A program made the translations under genes and the position numbers. 64,000 nucleotides of DNA from JAICJR01 sp036555755 (GTDB lineage Bacteria > Actinomycetota > Thermoleophilia > Solirubrobacterales > Thermoleophilaceae), in assembly GCA_036555755.1 (NCBI GenBank), contig DATBKS010000246.1:1-64000 (forward strand). Reading direction: 5' to 3'. Position 1 is the stretch's first letter. The number at the start of each line of letters is the position of its first letter. Positions 7,344-16,560 of the stretch are shown here, piece after piece. Under the pieces are notes generated by a model. It saw only the letters and a program-made list of their open reading frames with translations. It was not told where the DNA came from and did not search any database.

Positions 7344-8951
7344 TCAGACCTTGAACTGCCCGGCGAGCTCCTCGAGCTCCCCGGCGACCGCGGTGAGACC
7401 CTCGGCCGCACTCTGCGACTGCTGGATACCCGACACGAACTCGCTGGTCGCCTGGCTTGTCTCGTGCATGCCGGTCGCGATCTGATCGAGACCCGCGTTC
7501 TGCTGCTGCACGGACGCCGCGATCTGCTGTGCGGACTGCTCCACCGCGTGGTTCATCTCCGCGAGCTGGGCGATGATCTGCCCGGCGCGTCCGGCCAGCT
7601 CGGTGCCGTGCTCGACCACCTCGGTGCCCTCCTGCGCCGCCGTCACGGCCGCGTGGGTGGCGCGCTCGATCTCTTCGAGGATCGCCTGCACCTGGGTAGT
7701 CGCCTGCTTCGACTGCTCGGCGAGGTTGCGCACCTCGTCGGCGACGACCGCGAAGCCCTTGCCCTGCTCGCCGGCACGGGCGGCCTCGATCGTCGCGTTC
7801 AGCGCCAGCAGGTTGGACTGGTCGGCCAGGTCGTTCACGGCGTTCGTGATCTCGCCGATCTGAGCGGTCTGCTCGGACAGCGCCTGCACGTCGCCGGCGA
7901 TGGCCGCGACCTTGTCGCGGATATCGCCCATGCCGTGCACGATCGCGTCGACAGCCTCGCTGCCCTCGTCGGACACCCGGACGGCCTCCTGGGCCTGCTC
8001 CGCCACCTCGCCGGCGTTCTGCGCGGCCTGCTCGGCCGAGGCGCGGATCTCGTCGGTCGCGGTGGTGGTCTGGTTGATCGCGGCGGACTGCTGGTTGGCG
8101 CCCGCCGTCTGCTGGTTCACCGTCGCCAGGATCTCCGTGGCGCTCGAGCTGACGGTATGGGCGCTCTCCTGCATCCGGCCGGTGGTGTTGGCGAGACCCT
8201 CGACCATCTTGTTGAGGTTCTCCGCGAGCCGCGTGAGCGCGTCGCCGCCGCGCGGCTCGATGCGTCCGGTCAGGTCACCGTCGGCCACCCGCGCCGCGAA
8301 GCCGGAATACTCGTTGATGCGCGGCACGAGGTTCTTGATCATGAACGTCACGCCGCCGATCGCGATTGCCAGGCCGATCAGCAGCACGACCAGGAGAAGC
8401 GTGCGCCTGGAGCTGTAGGTCGAGTCGGCGCTGTCCTTGCCGTCCTTCGCCTCGGCCTCGTTCAGCTTCATGAGCTTGTCACTCGCCGCGAGGGCGGTCG
8501 CGGTGATCGCCTTCACCTGATCGCCAACCTTCTCGTCGCCGCTCTTGAGCGCACCGCTCTCCTGCAGGGCCGCCAGCTTCTTGTAGGCGCTGGCCTGCGG
8601 GGCCACCTGCGCTGCCTCCTCGGGCACGTCGCTGTGCAGGTCCGTGGTCGCCTTGAGGTTGCTTGCGAACTCGGCAAGCGTCTTCGTCAGCTCGCCGTCG
8701 CGCTGGCGCTGCCCCGCGCCGCGGGCAGCGAGGAGAACGCCGAGCGCGTCCTGGCCCGCGTGCGTGATCGACCCACCGGTGAGGCCGTCCTGCTTCGTCT
8801 GGTCGACCTGGAAGCTCAGGTTCTTGGCACCGCTGTCGAGCTTGGAGGCGGCCGTGAGGCCGACGACGCCGATCAGCAGCATCGTCACGCTTACGACGCC
8901 GAGCAGAACACCGAGCTTGTGGGAGATCTTCAACTGCGGCAGAGCCCTCAT
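7344..8951 (-). CDS. Methyl-accepting chemotaxis protein
   Basis: This is a 535-residue transmembrane chemoreceptor. The first membrane helix is at about residues 13-34, followed by a mostly helical periplasmic/extracellular sensor of about 145 residues. The second membrane helix is at 184-205, a HAMP linker covers roughly 206-258, and a long coiled-coil signalling domain follows. The conserved hairpin tip (LADQSNLLALNATIEAARAG onwards) lies at about 365-415. A near-perfect ribosome-binding site AGGAGGT sits seven bases before the ATG. No cheA, cheW or other chemotaxis gene is in the window, so it is an orphan receptor. The small helical sensor suggests a four-helix-bundle ligand domain, but no ligand can be named. 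Confidence 0.95.
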   Translation of the reverse strand: MRALPQLKISHKLGVLLGVVSVTMLLIGVVGLTAASKLDSGAKNLSFQVDQTKQDGLTGGSITHAGQDALGVLLAARGAGQRQRDGELTKTLAEFASNLKATTDLHSDVPEEAAQVAPQASAYKKLAALQESGALKSGDEKVGDQVKAITATALAASDKLMKLNEAEAKDGKDSADSTYSSRRTLLLVVLLIGLAIAIGGVTFMIKNLVPRINEYSGFAARVADGDLTGRIEPRGGDALTRLAENLNKMVEGLANTTGRMQESAHTVSSSATEILATVNQQTAGANQQSAAINQTTTATDEIRASAEQAAQNAGEVAEQAQEAVRVSDEGSEAVDAIVHGMGDIRDKVAAIAGDVQALSEQTAQIGEITNAVNDLADQSNLLALNATIEAARAGEQGKGFAVVADEVRNLAEQSKQATTQVQAILEEIERATHAAVTAAQEGTEVVEHGTELAGRAGQIIAQLAEMNHAVEQSAQQIAASVQQQNAGLDQIATGMHETSQATSEFVSGIQQSQSAAEGLTAVAGELEELAGQFKV

Positions 8952-9040
8952 GTGGGGGTTACCTCCTGTAGGTGCATGGGTCGGGGGAGAAGGCGCCCGC
9001 GTCAGAACGCGGACTTGTGCGCCGGTAATCGGCCACCCCG

Positions 9041-9062
9041 GGCGGCGCTTTAGGAAGCCGCC
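9041..9062 (-). terminator. Possible hairpin after the ten-gene hydroxylase operon
   Basis: A GGCGGC/GCCGCC six-base-pair stem with a 10-base loop lies 14 bases beyond the stop of the kinase-aminotransferase gene, the last gene of the operon. It has no U-tract and is short, so the call is weak. Confidence 0.35.
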
Positions 9063-9075
9063 TGGCGCGCCGGCC

Positions 9076-11322
9076 CTAATGCAAAAGGGCGATGTCGAGC
9101 GCCTCGATGAGCAGCTCGACGTGCTCGTCGCCGAAGACGAGCGGCGGGCGGATCTTCAGTACGTCGTCGCGCGGCCCGGTCCGGCTTACGAGGACGCCCT
9201 TCTCGCGCATCGCATCGACCACGGCCCCTGCCCGCGCCGAGTCGTCCAGCTCGACGCCGACGAGCAGGCCCATGCCGCGCACGTCGACGATCGACGGGTG
9301 CTTTTCGCGTAGCGCCGAGATGCGCTCCTGGAGCAGGTCGCCCACGCGCCGCGCGTGCGGCACGAGCCGCTCGTCCTCGATCACGTCGAGCACTGCGAGC
9401 GCCGCCTGGGCCGCGACGGGGTTGCCGCCGAACGTGCTGAAGATGCGCCGCGCAAACGCGTAGTCCTCCACCAGCTCGCGCCTGGTGACCAGCGCCGCCA
9501 CCGGATAGCCGTTGCCCATTGGCTTGCCGAGCGTGACGAAGTCGGGGCTGATGCCCAGGTCCGCGAACGCCCACAGGTGGCCGCCGCCGCGGCCGTGGCC
9601 CACCTGCACCTCGTCGGCCACAAAGAGGCCGCCAGCGTCGTGCGTGGCCTGGACGATCGAGGCGAGGCCCTCTCGTGTCGGCGGGTGGATGCCGTCGCTC
9701 GTGTTGCCCGCGTCGATGAACGTCGCGGCCAGCCCGTGTCCCGCGCTGTCGAGTTGCGCCGCCGCGGCGCTGACGTCCTCGCCGCCGCCTAGGGCGGAGA
9801 TCCGCGCGACGTGCTCAGGCGCGAACCCCTCCGGCCACTCCTCGGGCGAGAGGTCGGCGAGCGCGGCGGTCACGCCGTGATAGGCGTGCTGCGTGACGAT
9901 CGCGCCGCCGTTCCCCGTCGTGCCGGTGGCGATCCGCCAGGCCAGCTCGTTGGCCTCGCTGCCGGAGTTGACGAGCATGACGTGATCGAGTCCCGCCTCC
10001 GGGGGCATCGACGCGAGCAGGCGCTCGGCGAGCTCGATCAGCGGCTCGTACAGGTAGCGGGCGTGGGTGTTGAGCGTGCGCGTCTGGCGCACCACCGCCT
10101 CGGTCACGCGCGGATGGCAGTGCCCGACCACCGGCACGTTGTTGTAGGCGTCGAGCAGGCGGCGGCCGTCGGCGTCGAACAGCCACGCGCCCTCGCCGCG
10201 CACCACGTGGACGGGATCGTCGTAGGTCAGCCGCGTGAGCACGGAGCCGAAGGCGTCTGCCCGCCGGCGCACGAGCGCGTCCTTCGCTGCGAGCGGCTCG
10301 GCCGCGCCGAGCTCGCGCGAGAAGCGGTCGGCCCCGATCTCGCCGAGGTGCTCGAGCAGCACCCAGGAGTCGTCGTCCCACGACTGGATGTACTCGGCGT
10401 TCTCCGGGTAGCGCGCGGTGCGCCAGGCGCTGATTACGACGATCGCGGCGAGGCGCGTCGCGACCAGATCGCCGAGCACCTCCAGCTCGTCGGGCTCGAG
10501 CGGGATGCGCGACTGGTAGCCGTCGGTCGCGATGCGCGCGACGCGGAAGATGTCCTCGAGCGGGCGGCCGCGGATGAGCGAAGCGAGCGCGATGGCGAAG
10601 TCGCCGACCTGCGCCGTGTGGCCGACATCGCCGAAGTCGACGATCCCGGAGATGCGCCCGGCATCGTCGAGCAGCACGTTGTCGAGGCTCAGGTCGCCGT
10701 GAACGACCTGCGCGCGCAGCCGCGGCCAGCGCGGCGCCACGTGCGCGTCGTAGCGGTCGAGCACCGACTCCACGAGGCGGCGCCGCTCGCCGTCGGCGAT
10801 CGAGTCGGTCAGTGGGCGGAGGCTCGCCGCACGGGCGAGGTCCCACAGCAGCTCGCCGCCGGCGGCCGGGTGGAAGAAGCTCCGCAGCGCGAGGTTGAGT
10901 CGCGCATGGGTCGCGCCGTAGTCGTACGCGGCGCGGTCCGTCAGCTCGGGCCCGCCCGTGTGTCCCTGCATCCGCTCGAACAGGCGCACGAAGTGCGTCC
11001 CGTCCGGCCCGTCGACCGTCGTGCGGTAGGCGGCCGCGCCCACACCCTCCGACACGACCTGCGGCTGCGCCACCGGCAGCTCCGGATCGACCCGCCCGAT
11101 GTGCAGGATCGCCCCCGCCTCGAGGTCGAGCGTGTCCGGATCCTGGCCGAGGTTCGAGATCTTGACGACCCCCGACCGGTCCGCGCCCTCGACGAGAAAC
11201 GTCTGGTCCCGCTCGCTGCCGAGATCGCGCGCCGTGCCCTCGAGGCCGAACAGCTCGGAAGCGATGCGGGCCACCTCGTCAGCGGTGAATCGTGGCGGCG
11301 TGGCCTCGAGAACGGAGCTCAC
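9076..11322 (-). CDS. APH-type kinase fused to class-III aminotransferase
   Basis: This is a 748-residue fusion. Residues about 10-340 form an aminoglycoside-phosphotransferase-like (choline/hydroxylysine kinase fold) domain, with catalytic loop HGDLSLDN at 208-215 (Asp210) and metal-binding DFGD at 229-232. Residues about 350-748 form a PLP-dependent class-III aminotransferase, with NSGSEAN at 452-458, Asp570 in ADEVQ and the PLP lysine Lys600 in TLGKPMGNG. Related bacterial fusions, and the human pair hydroxylysine kinase and phospholyase, phosphorylate an amino alcohol and then eliminate phosphate and ammonia; that chemistry is plausible here. Unlike longer relatives it has no peptidase-like insert between the domains. 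It begins nine bases after the flavin reductase gene. Confidence 0.9.
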   Translation of the reverse strand: MSSVLEATPPRFTADEVARIASELFGLEGTARDLGSERDQTFLVEGADRSGVVKISNLGQDPDTLDLEAGAILHIGRVDPELPVAQPQVVSEGVGAAAYRTTVDGPDGTHFVRLFERMQGHTGGPELTDRAAYDYGATHARLNLALRSFFHPAAGGELLWDLARAASLRPLTDSIADGERRRLVESVLDRYDAHVAPRWPRLRAQVVHGDLSLDNVLLDDAGRISGIVDFGDVGHTAQVGDFAIALASLIRGRPLEDIFRVARIATDGYQSRIPLEPDELEVLGDLVATRLAAIVVISAWRTARYPENAEYIQSWDDDSWVLLEHLGEIGADRFSRELGAAEPLAAKDALVRRRADAFGSVLTRLTYDDPVHVVRGEGAWLFDADGRRLLDAYNNVPVVGHCHPRVTEAVVRQTRTLNTHARYLYEPLIELAERLLASMPPEAGLDHVMLVNSGSEANELAWRIATGTTGNGGAIVTQHAYHGVTAALADLSPEEWPEGFAPEHVARISALGGGEDVSAAAAQLDSAGHGLAATFIDAGNTSDGIHPPTREGLASIVQATHDAGGLFVADEVQVGHGRGGGHLWAFADLGISPDFVTLGKPMGNGYPVAALVTRRELVEDYAFARRIFSTFGGNPVAAQAALAVLDVIEDERLVPHARRVGDLLQERISALREKHPSIVDVRGMGLLVGVELDDSARAGAVVDAMREKGVLVSRTGPRDDVLKIRPPLVFGDEHVELLIEALDIALLH

Positions 11323-11331
11323 GCCCCGATC

Positions 11332-11778
11332 CTAGGCCAGCTCGAGCCGTCCGAACTTGCCGCGGAAGTACGCCAGCGGCGCGCCGGGCCGCGCACTTGC
11401 CACGAGCGCCTCGGCGATGAAGACGATGTGGGTGCCGGCGGTCACCTGCTCCGTAACCTGGCACTCCACGTGCGCGAGCGCGTCGGCGAGCAGCGGACCG
11501 GTGAACGCGCCGCCGGCAAGCTCCACGTCGGCGAACTTGTCGCCCCCCTTGCGCGCGAAGTTCACCGCCAGCTCCCCGTGCTCCTCCCCGAGGATGTTGA
11601 TGGCGAAGCTCCCACGCTGCGCGATCGCAGCGCCGGTGGCGGATTCCTTGTTCATTGCGATGAGCACCATCGGCGGCTCGAGCGACAGCGAGGTGACGGC
11701 GCTGGCCGTCGTGCCGTAGGGCGTGTCGCCGAGCATCGTCGTCACCACAGTCACGCCGCTGGCGAAGTGGCCGATCAC
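11332..11778 (-). CDS. Flavin reductase (FMN-binding split barrel)
   Basis: This is a 148-residue flavin reductase domain protein, recognisable by FASGVTVVTT near the N-terminus, the segment SLSLEPPMVLIAMN and the closing region with HIVFIAEAL. Such proteins supply reduced FMN or FAD to two-component monooxygenases. The start is the GTG at 11778, preceded at nine bases by GAGGAG. An in-frame TGA, which is also the stop of the upstream gene, limits any upstream extension, and no other start codon lies between. The family usually has about ten more N-terminal residues. A luciferase-type monooxygenase gene (55510) exists elsewhere in the window, but no oxygenase is adjacent. Confidence 0.88.
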   Translation of the reverse strand: MIGHFASGVTVVTTMLGDTPYGTTASAVTSLSLEPPMVLIAMNKESATGAAIAQRGSFAINILGEEHGELAVNFARKGGDKFADVELAGGAFTGPLLADALAHVECQVTEQVTAGTHIVFIAEALVASARPGAPLAYFRGKFGRLELA

Positions 11779-11814
11779 GTGGCGGAACTCCTCGGAGCTG
11801 AGCCGGCGCGTAGG

Positions 11815-12630
11815 TCAGCCCCCCGCGCTCAGCATCCTGAGGGCCTCGGAGGGCTCGAGGCGCCTGTACGTCTCGGTTGCCACACTCCCGTCGAGCACCT
11901 GCTCCCGGAGACGAGCCGCGTCCGCCCGCTCCTCGGCGCTCACCTCGTCGAGCCGGGTGTGCACCGACTGCGCCCAGCGCTCCATGTCGCCGGGCGTGGT
12001 CGGGCCCGGCAGCGCGGCGCGGTATTCCTCGTCCGAGAGGTCGCGGTAGCGCGCCAGCGAGCTGTACGGATCGAGCGCTCCCGACACGTTACGCTCGGTG
12101 ATGTCGTCGGTGGCCCGGATCACGAAATCGGATTCGGGCACGCGGCCGGAGGGCGAGTACGCCCAAGCGCTGCGCAGCAGGTCGCCCGCGGTGGTCAGGT
12201 CCGCCCAGCTGCTCCAGCCCCTGAGCCGCTCATCGTCACCGGCATCCGTGCGGACCGGCACGGCCAGCCGCGTGACGGCGCGGTCGTTGAGCGCGCCCAC
12301 GATCTCGGCCGGGTCGTCCTTCACGAGCACCTCCTTCCGCGGCGGCCAGAAGTCGTAGAAGCTGAGGTCGCCGTATCCCCGCCCGCGGTGGAACGCGTAG
12401 ATCTCGGGGTACTGTGGCCGGCCGCCACGCCGCGCGGGATCCGCGTCGTAGTAGGCGGTGATCACGAGTTGGATCAGCAGGCTGGCGCCCACCGCCCCGA
12501 GCGGTGTGTCGATCACGATCCCGAAGCGGTCGTGTCGATCCCAGCCGGGCAGCGCATCCTCGCGCGTCGCAGGCCGGCCGTCGATCTCGATCGCGAACTG
12601 CTCGACATCGAGTTCGGTGGCGGTGTGCAT
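11815..12630 (-). CDS. Protein of unknown function in hydroxylase operon
   Basis: I do not recognise this 271-residue protein. It is acidic and predicted soluble, with no signal peptide and one modestly hydrophobic stretch (GAVGASLLIQLVITAYY, about residues 45-61). Conspicuous conserved-looking segments are YGDLSFYDFWPPRKEV and SWADLTTAGDLLRSAWAY. The C-terminal 70 residues are charged and helical. The start ATG at 12630 lies two bases after the stop of the flavin oxidoreductase gene, and the downstream flavin reductase start is just past its stop. It is therefore firmly embedded in the operon and may be an accessory protein of the reductases on either side. Confidence 0.8.
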   Translation of the reverse strand: MHTATELDVEQFAIEIDGRPATREDALPGWDRHDRFGIVIDTPLGAVGASLLIQLVITAYYDADPARRGGRPQYPEIYAFHRGRGYGDLSFYDFWPPRKEVLVKDDPAEIVGALNDRAVTRLAVPVRTDAGDDERLRGWSSWADLTTAGDLLRSAWAYSPSGRVPESDFVIRATDDITERNVSGALDPYSSLARYRDLSDEEYRAALPGPTTPGDMERWAQSVHTRLDEVSAEERADAARLREQVLDGSVATETYRRLEPSEALRMLSAGG

Positions 12631-12632
12631 TG

Positions 12633-13838
12633 TCAGTCGGCCCGTGGGCCCCAGCGGAACCCTCCGGAGAGCCGGTAGGCGGCGTGCTGAAGCAGACGGC
12701 GGCGCGGGTAGCGCCAGCAGCGCAGCGAGTGGTGCCCCTCGTGCATAAGGCAGATATTGCAGGAGGTACAGTCCACCCGCCGGGTTCGCCCCTCGGCGAT
12801 CAGGCGGGCGAGCGCCGGCTCGCGGATGAACGGCCGCGCCATCGCCACGAAATCGGCTTCGCCCGAGGCCACCAGGGCGTTCATCGTCTCGGGACGGCGC
12901 ATACCGCCCACGGCAACCAGCGTCGTGTCCACCTCCTCGCGCACTCGACGCAGCCAGGGCATGAAGTACGCCTCCTCGGCGGGCTCGGACAGCAGCCGGT
13001 GGAAGAGGAGATCCTCCGCCGCGCGCCGACGGTCGACCGCCACGTACTGCCGCGCCGAGTCGGTGGCCGCGCTCATCACGCCGCACGAGATCTCGAGCGC
13101 GTCGAGGCCGGCCTCCACGAGCAGGGCGGCCACCCGGGCGGACTCGGCGATGTCCAGGCCACCCGGCGGGGCGTCCACCATCCCGAGCTTCATCGTCAGC
13201 GCCCTGTCGGCGGGCACGACCGCGCGCACCGCCTTGGCCACCTCGAGCGCGAAGCGAGCGCGCCGCGCCGGATCGCCACCCCAGTCATCGTCGCGGCGGT
13301 TGGTGAGCGGCGACAGAAACTCGCTGATCAGGTAGCCGTTGGCGCCGTGGATGTGCACGCCGTCGAAGCCTGCGGAGAGCACCCGCCGCGCGCCATCGGC
13401 GAACGCGGCGACCGCCTCCTCGATCTCCTCCGAGCTGCCCGCGGGCACGTGCCGTCCGGTGAGGGCGTTCGGCACCGCGGAGGGGGCAAGCGTCGAGACG
13501 CCTTCCACACGCGACTGGCTGCCGGCGTGTGCGACCTGGCCGAGCACCAGGCCGCCGGCGCGGTGCACGGCATCCGTAAGGCGCTGCAAGCCCGGTATCA
13601 GGCGGTCGTCGTAGACGCCCGTCTGGCGCCGGGCGTACTGGCCGCGCGGATGGCAGTAGAGGTGACCGGTGAAGATCGCGCCGACGCCGTTCGCCGCAAG
13701 GGTCTCGTAGAGCCCGATGAGCTTGTCCGTGACGGCGCCATCCTGCGCCGCCATCGTCTCGGAGGTGCCGGCCCGGATCAGCCGGTTGCGTGTGGTGAGC
13801 GGCCCGAGCGAGCCCTCGGCGAGCAGCGCCTCGGTCAT
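12633..13838 (-). CDS. Old-yellow-enzyme-type NADH:flavin oxidoreductase
   Basis: This is a 401-residue FMN TIM-barrel reductase of the old yellow enzyme family. Diagnostic segments are the N-terminal LTTRNRLIRAGTSE, the substrate-binding HIHGANGYLISEFLSP and VGGMRRPE, followed by DFVAMARPFIREP. Near the C-terminus Cys357, Cys360, Cys363 and Cys374 form a cluster like the 4Fe-4S site of dienoyl-CoA reductase relatives. The spacing is shorter (C-x2-C-x2-C-x10-C) and the C-terminal NAD(P)/FAD domain is absent. The usual His of HGAHGYL is Asn here. It starts at the ATG 13838, which overlaps the nitrilase stop (ATGA). It probably reduces an activated C=C or similar bond of a pathway intermediate. 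Confidence 0.9.
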   Translation of the reverse strand: MTEALLAEGSLGPLTTRNRLIRAGTSETMAAQDGAVTDKLIGLYETLAANGVGAIFTGHLYCHPRGQYARRQTGVYDDRLIPGLQRLTDAVHRAGGLVLGQVAHAGSQSRVEGVSTLAPSAVPNALTGRHVPAGSSEEIEEAVAAFADGARRVLSAGFDGVHIHGANGYLISEFLSPLTNRRDDDWGGDPARRARFALEVAKAVRAVVPADRALTMKLGMVDAPPGGLDIAESARVAALLVEAGLDALEISCGVMSAATDSARQYVAVDRRRAAEDLLFHRLLSEPAEEAYFMPWLRRVREEVDTTLVAVGGMRRPETMNALVASGEADFVAMARPFIREPALARLIAEGRTRRVDCTSCNICLMHEGHHSLRCWRYPRRRLLQHAAYRLSGGFRWGPRAD

Positions 13839-14683
13839 GGCTCCCGAAGGACGACGTCGTAGACGTCCGTGCGGCGATCCGCGCGCGGCTGGATCAGCGG
13901 GTCGCGCACCTGGGCGCGTTCCGCCTCCGCCAGGTCGATCTCCGCGATCGCGAGGCCGGTTTCGGTGCCGGACAGCGGCCCCACCGCGCGCTTTCCGAAC
14001 GGGTCCACGAGAAGCGATGAGCCGAGGAACTCGAGCTCCGTCACCGCGCCGACCTGCGAAGCGCAGGCGATGAACACCTGGTTCAAGTTGGCCTGGAGCT
14101 GGGCTCCGTGAGCCTGGGGCGCGAGCCCGTTCGCGTCCCAGCGCACCTTGTCGAACCCGGTGACCCAGGCGGTGGGCACGCAGATCAGCTCGGCGCCGGC
14201 CAGTGCGAGCAGGCGGGCCACCTCGACGAAGCGAAGGTCGTAGCAGACGCACAGGCCCACACGTCCGAACGCGAGGTCAGCCACCGGCAGCCCGAGGTCG
14301 CCGGGCTCGAAGGCCTGCTTCTCCTCGCGGAACGGGTGGAGCTTGCGGTAGTGGAGCAGTACGCCGCCCGGGCCGACCACGACGGCCGTGTTGTAGAGGC
14401 GGTCCCCGTCCCGCTCGCAGAAGCCGCCGGCGATCCAGCCGTCGGCGTCGGCGGCGAGCGCGGTCCAGGCCTGCGTCGATGGGCCATCGACCGGCTCGGC
14501 CACATCCGCCAGCCGCTCGCGGTCCGCCACATAGCCGGGAACGATCAGCTCGGGGAGGACGACGAGTTGCGCGCCGCGCTCGAAGGCGTGGCGCGCGGTG
14601 AGCACTGTCAGCTCGCGATTCTCGTCTGCGGCATACGGCTGCCCGGTGATCTGGGCGAGCGCGACGGCCAGCGGCCGCTTCAC
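13835..14683 (-). CDS. Carbon-nitrogen hydrolase (nitrilase superfamily)
   Basis: This is a 282-residue nitrilase-superfamily amidase. The catalytic triad is visible as Glu45 (LPELIVPG), Lys114 (YRKLHPF) and Cys147 (CYDLRF). It hydrolyses a C-N bond in an amide, carbamoyl compound or nitrile. Length and the YRKLHPF/CYDLRF pairing favour the aliphatic-amidase or N-carbamoyl amidohydrolase branches rather than true nitrilases. Both ends overlap neighbours by four bases, so it is translationally coupled to the bicupin upstream and the flavin oxidoreductase downstream. Confidence 0.92.
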   Translation of the reverse strand: MKRPLAVALAQITGQPYAADENRELTVLTARHAFERGAQLVVLPELIVPGYVADRERLADVAEPVDGPSTQAWTALAADADGWIAGGFCERDGDRLYNTAVVVGPGGVLLHYRKLHPFREEKQAFEPGDLGLPVADLAFGRVGLCVCYDLRFVEVARLLALAGAELICVPTAWVTGFDKVRWDANGLAPQAHGAQLQANLNQVFIACASQVGAVTELEFLGSSLLVDPFGKRAVGPLSGTETGLAIAEIDLAEAERAQVRDPLIQPRADRRTDVYDVVLREP

Positions 14684-15450
14684 GACAGGTCGGCGGGGAG
14701 GACGCCGGCGGCCTTCAGCATTCCGACGTCGGCCGGGCAGGGACCGCCGACGCTCACCACCGGACTACCGCGGTCGGCCTTCACCCGATGCTGGATGCCG
14801 GGCGGCACCTGGATCGCCTGCCCCGCCTCGAACTCGAGCGCGAAGCCGTGCGTGAGGTCCTCGACCGTGCCGCAGCCGGACACGATGTAGATCGTGTCCT
14901 CGGAGTCGGCGTGCGCGTGCGGCACGTTCTCCTCCCCCGGCTGCATGCTCACGTAGTTCATGTTCGCGTTGCGCGCTCCGACGCCGAGCCAGACGACGAG
15001 CCGCGCATCTGAGGCGATCATCGGCAGCATCACATCGGGGTTGTCGCGGTGGAAGATCCTGATCGCGCCCGGGTCGGCCTCGTTCTCCCCGTCCGCGTCC
15101 ACGCCCTCGTAGACGCCGGCGTCCGGCGGCGACGGGCCGCCGATCAGCTCGAGCCCATCCGCCCCGGCCTCGAAGACGTAGGCGGCGCCGGCCGCGACGT
15201 GCACCATCGAGCCTTCCTCGAGCTGCTCTCCCGCCACGCTGCCGCTTCCGCCGAGGACGTAGTAGACGGCCTCGTCCTGGTGGCGCTGGCGGCGGGTGCG
15301 CGCACCGGCTCCCAGCAAGATGAGGTGCATCGAGCGGAACTCCGCCCCAACGTCGGGCCAGACCAGGGCCCGCGCGCTCCCCTCACCCTCCACGAGGTCG
15401 ATGCTCGGCCCGTCGGGGCCCAGCACCTGCACCCCCTCGGCGCCGATCAT
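14680..15450 (-). CDS. Bicupin protein
   Basis: This 256-residue protein has two cupin barrels. The second (about residues 160-240) carries the canonical histidine-rich first motif VPHAHADSED and a second motif near PPGIQHRV, so it can bind a metal. The first (about 30-110) has only a single His in RQRHQDEAVYYVLGG and looks degenerate. Members of this group include ring-cleavage dioxygenases, isomerases and sugar-binding proteins, and I cannot choose among them. It is coupled by ATGA overlaps to a single-domain cupin upstream and the nitrilase downstream. The pair of cupins next to a cyclase suggests work on the opened or hydroxylated ring. Confidence 0.85.
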   Translation of the reverse strand: MIGAEGVQVLGPDGPSIDLVEGEGSARALVWPDVGAEFRSMHLILLGAGARTRRQRHQDEAVYYVLGGSGSVAGEQLEEGSMVHVAAGAAYVFEAGADGLELIGGPSPPDAGVYEGVDADGENEADPGAIRIFHRDNPDVMLPMIASDARLVVWLGVGARNANMNYVSMQPGEENVPHAHADSEDTIYIVSGCGTVEDLTHGFALEFEAGQAIQVPPGIQHRVKADRGSPVVSVGGPCPADVGMLKAAGVLPADLS

Positions 15451-15815
15451 CGCGGCTCCTCCGTGGCCACCGTGTAGGCGTTCGGGGTCTCGCGCCGCGG
15501 CACGATGATCGCCAGGAACCTCGCGCCCGCAGCGCTTGCGCGAATCCCGTGCTCAACCTTCGGCGGAATCACCGACCAGTCACCCGGCGCGAGCTGCTTG
15601 ACCTCCCCCGCGACCGTGAGCTCGACCTCGCCCTCCTGGATCAGGGTGATCTGCTCCTGCGGATGGCTGTGGAGCGGGAACTCCGCCGCGGCATCGAAGT
15701 CGTACTGGGTCACGGTCGCACCCTGGCTGTCGAGCGCACGCCGCCGCACGCCGGGCCAGGGCTCGTCCATCGGGAGCTCGGCGAAGCTCCCCTCGATTGG
15801 CGTCGGTGCGCTCAC
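15447..15815 (-). CDS. Small single-domain cupin
   Basis: This is a one-barrel cupin of about 122 residues. The metal-binding first motif HSHPQEQITLIQEGEVEL and a second motif ending in PPKVEHGI are intact. The preferred start is the GTG at 15815, which overlaps the cyclase stop (GTGA), matching the overlap style of the operon. An ATG nine codons upstream (15842) is an alternative. The role is unknown; single-domain cupins with this motif act as dioxygenases, isomerases or metal-binding sensors. Confidence 0.85.
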   Translation of the reverse strand: MSAPTPIEGSFAELPMDEPWPGVRRRALDSQGATVTQYDFDAAAEFPLHSHPQEQITLIQEGEVELTVAGEVKQLAPGDWSVIPPKVEHGIRASAAGARFLAIIVPRRETPNAYTVATEEPR

Positions 15816-16560
15816 TCGTCGACGAAGGCCACTACGCGGCATGGCGAGGCTTCGCCCCCTTCGATTGGAATCGGGAAGGCGCCGATCAGGCAGCGCCGGT
15901 TCAGGACCTTCTCCATATCCCCGCCCATGTTCTCGACGTGGCACACGCCGGCGCCGAACGGCACGCGGTGCATCACGAAGATGTCGTCGGCGGGGAACAC
16001 GTCGTCAATCGGCTTGCCGATCTTCTGCTCGTATGCGCGCGCCGCGTCCTCGCGCTTATAGCGGATGCTCGTGTTCATCGGGTGGTCGCCCGAGGCGCAG
16101 TCGAAGCCGGTCCACGCGAACTGCATTTCGGCCACCCACTCGGCGAACTCGCGGTCGCCGCCCGGGTGACGCAGGAAATAGCGCTGCTCGTCCTCCTGGT
16201 CGGCGCCGTTGTAGTAGTGGTGGTAGCCCGTGTGGTAGATGAGGATGTCGCCCTTCTGCACCTCCATCTTGTCCGTGATGTGGTGGGGCTTGATCACGGA
16301 CCAGTCCTCCACCACGTCCGAGACATCGACGATCACACCGGGACGGCAGAGCTGGTCGATCGGGATCGATCCGATGTCGTTCCCGCCGGAGATGATGTGC
16401 ATCTCGCTGTCGAAGTGCGTGCCGCTGTGAAGAGGGAGCTCGAGCAGCTGGGAGACGATTCCGTTGGTCGCATGCCGCTGGAAGTACGACAACTTCGGCG
16501 AGGGATATCCCACCCAGCCTGGGGTGTGGATCGTGAACTTGTGCGTCAGGTCGACCGGCT

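Noticed and set aside
7344..8951. A chemotaxis operon around the receptor gene
   Set aside because: No cheA, cheW, cheY, cheB or cheR gene is present on either side; the receptor stands alone between hairpins.
9811..12678. Long opposite-strand open frames (for example 9811-12678 plus, 52122-54944 minus, 45764-48280 plus, 58642-61056 plus)
   Set aside because: They lie antisense to well-supported genes and have Arg/Ala/His-rich composition without motifs, as expected from high third-position GC.
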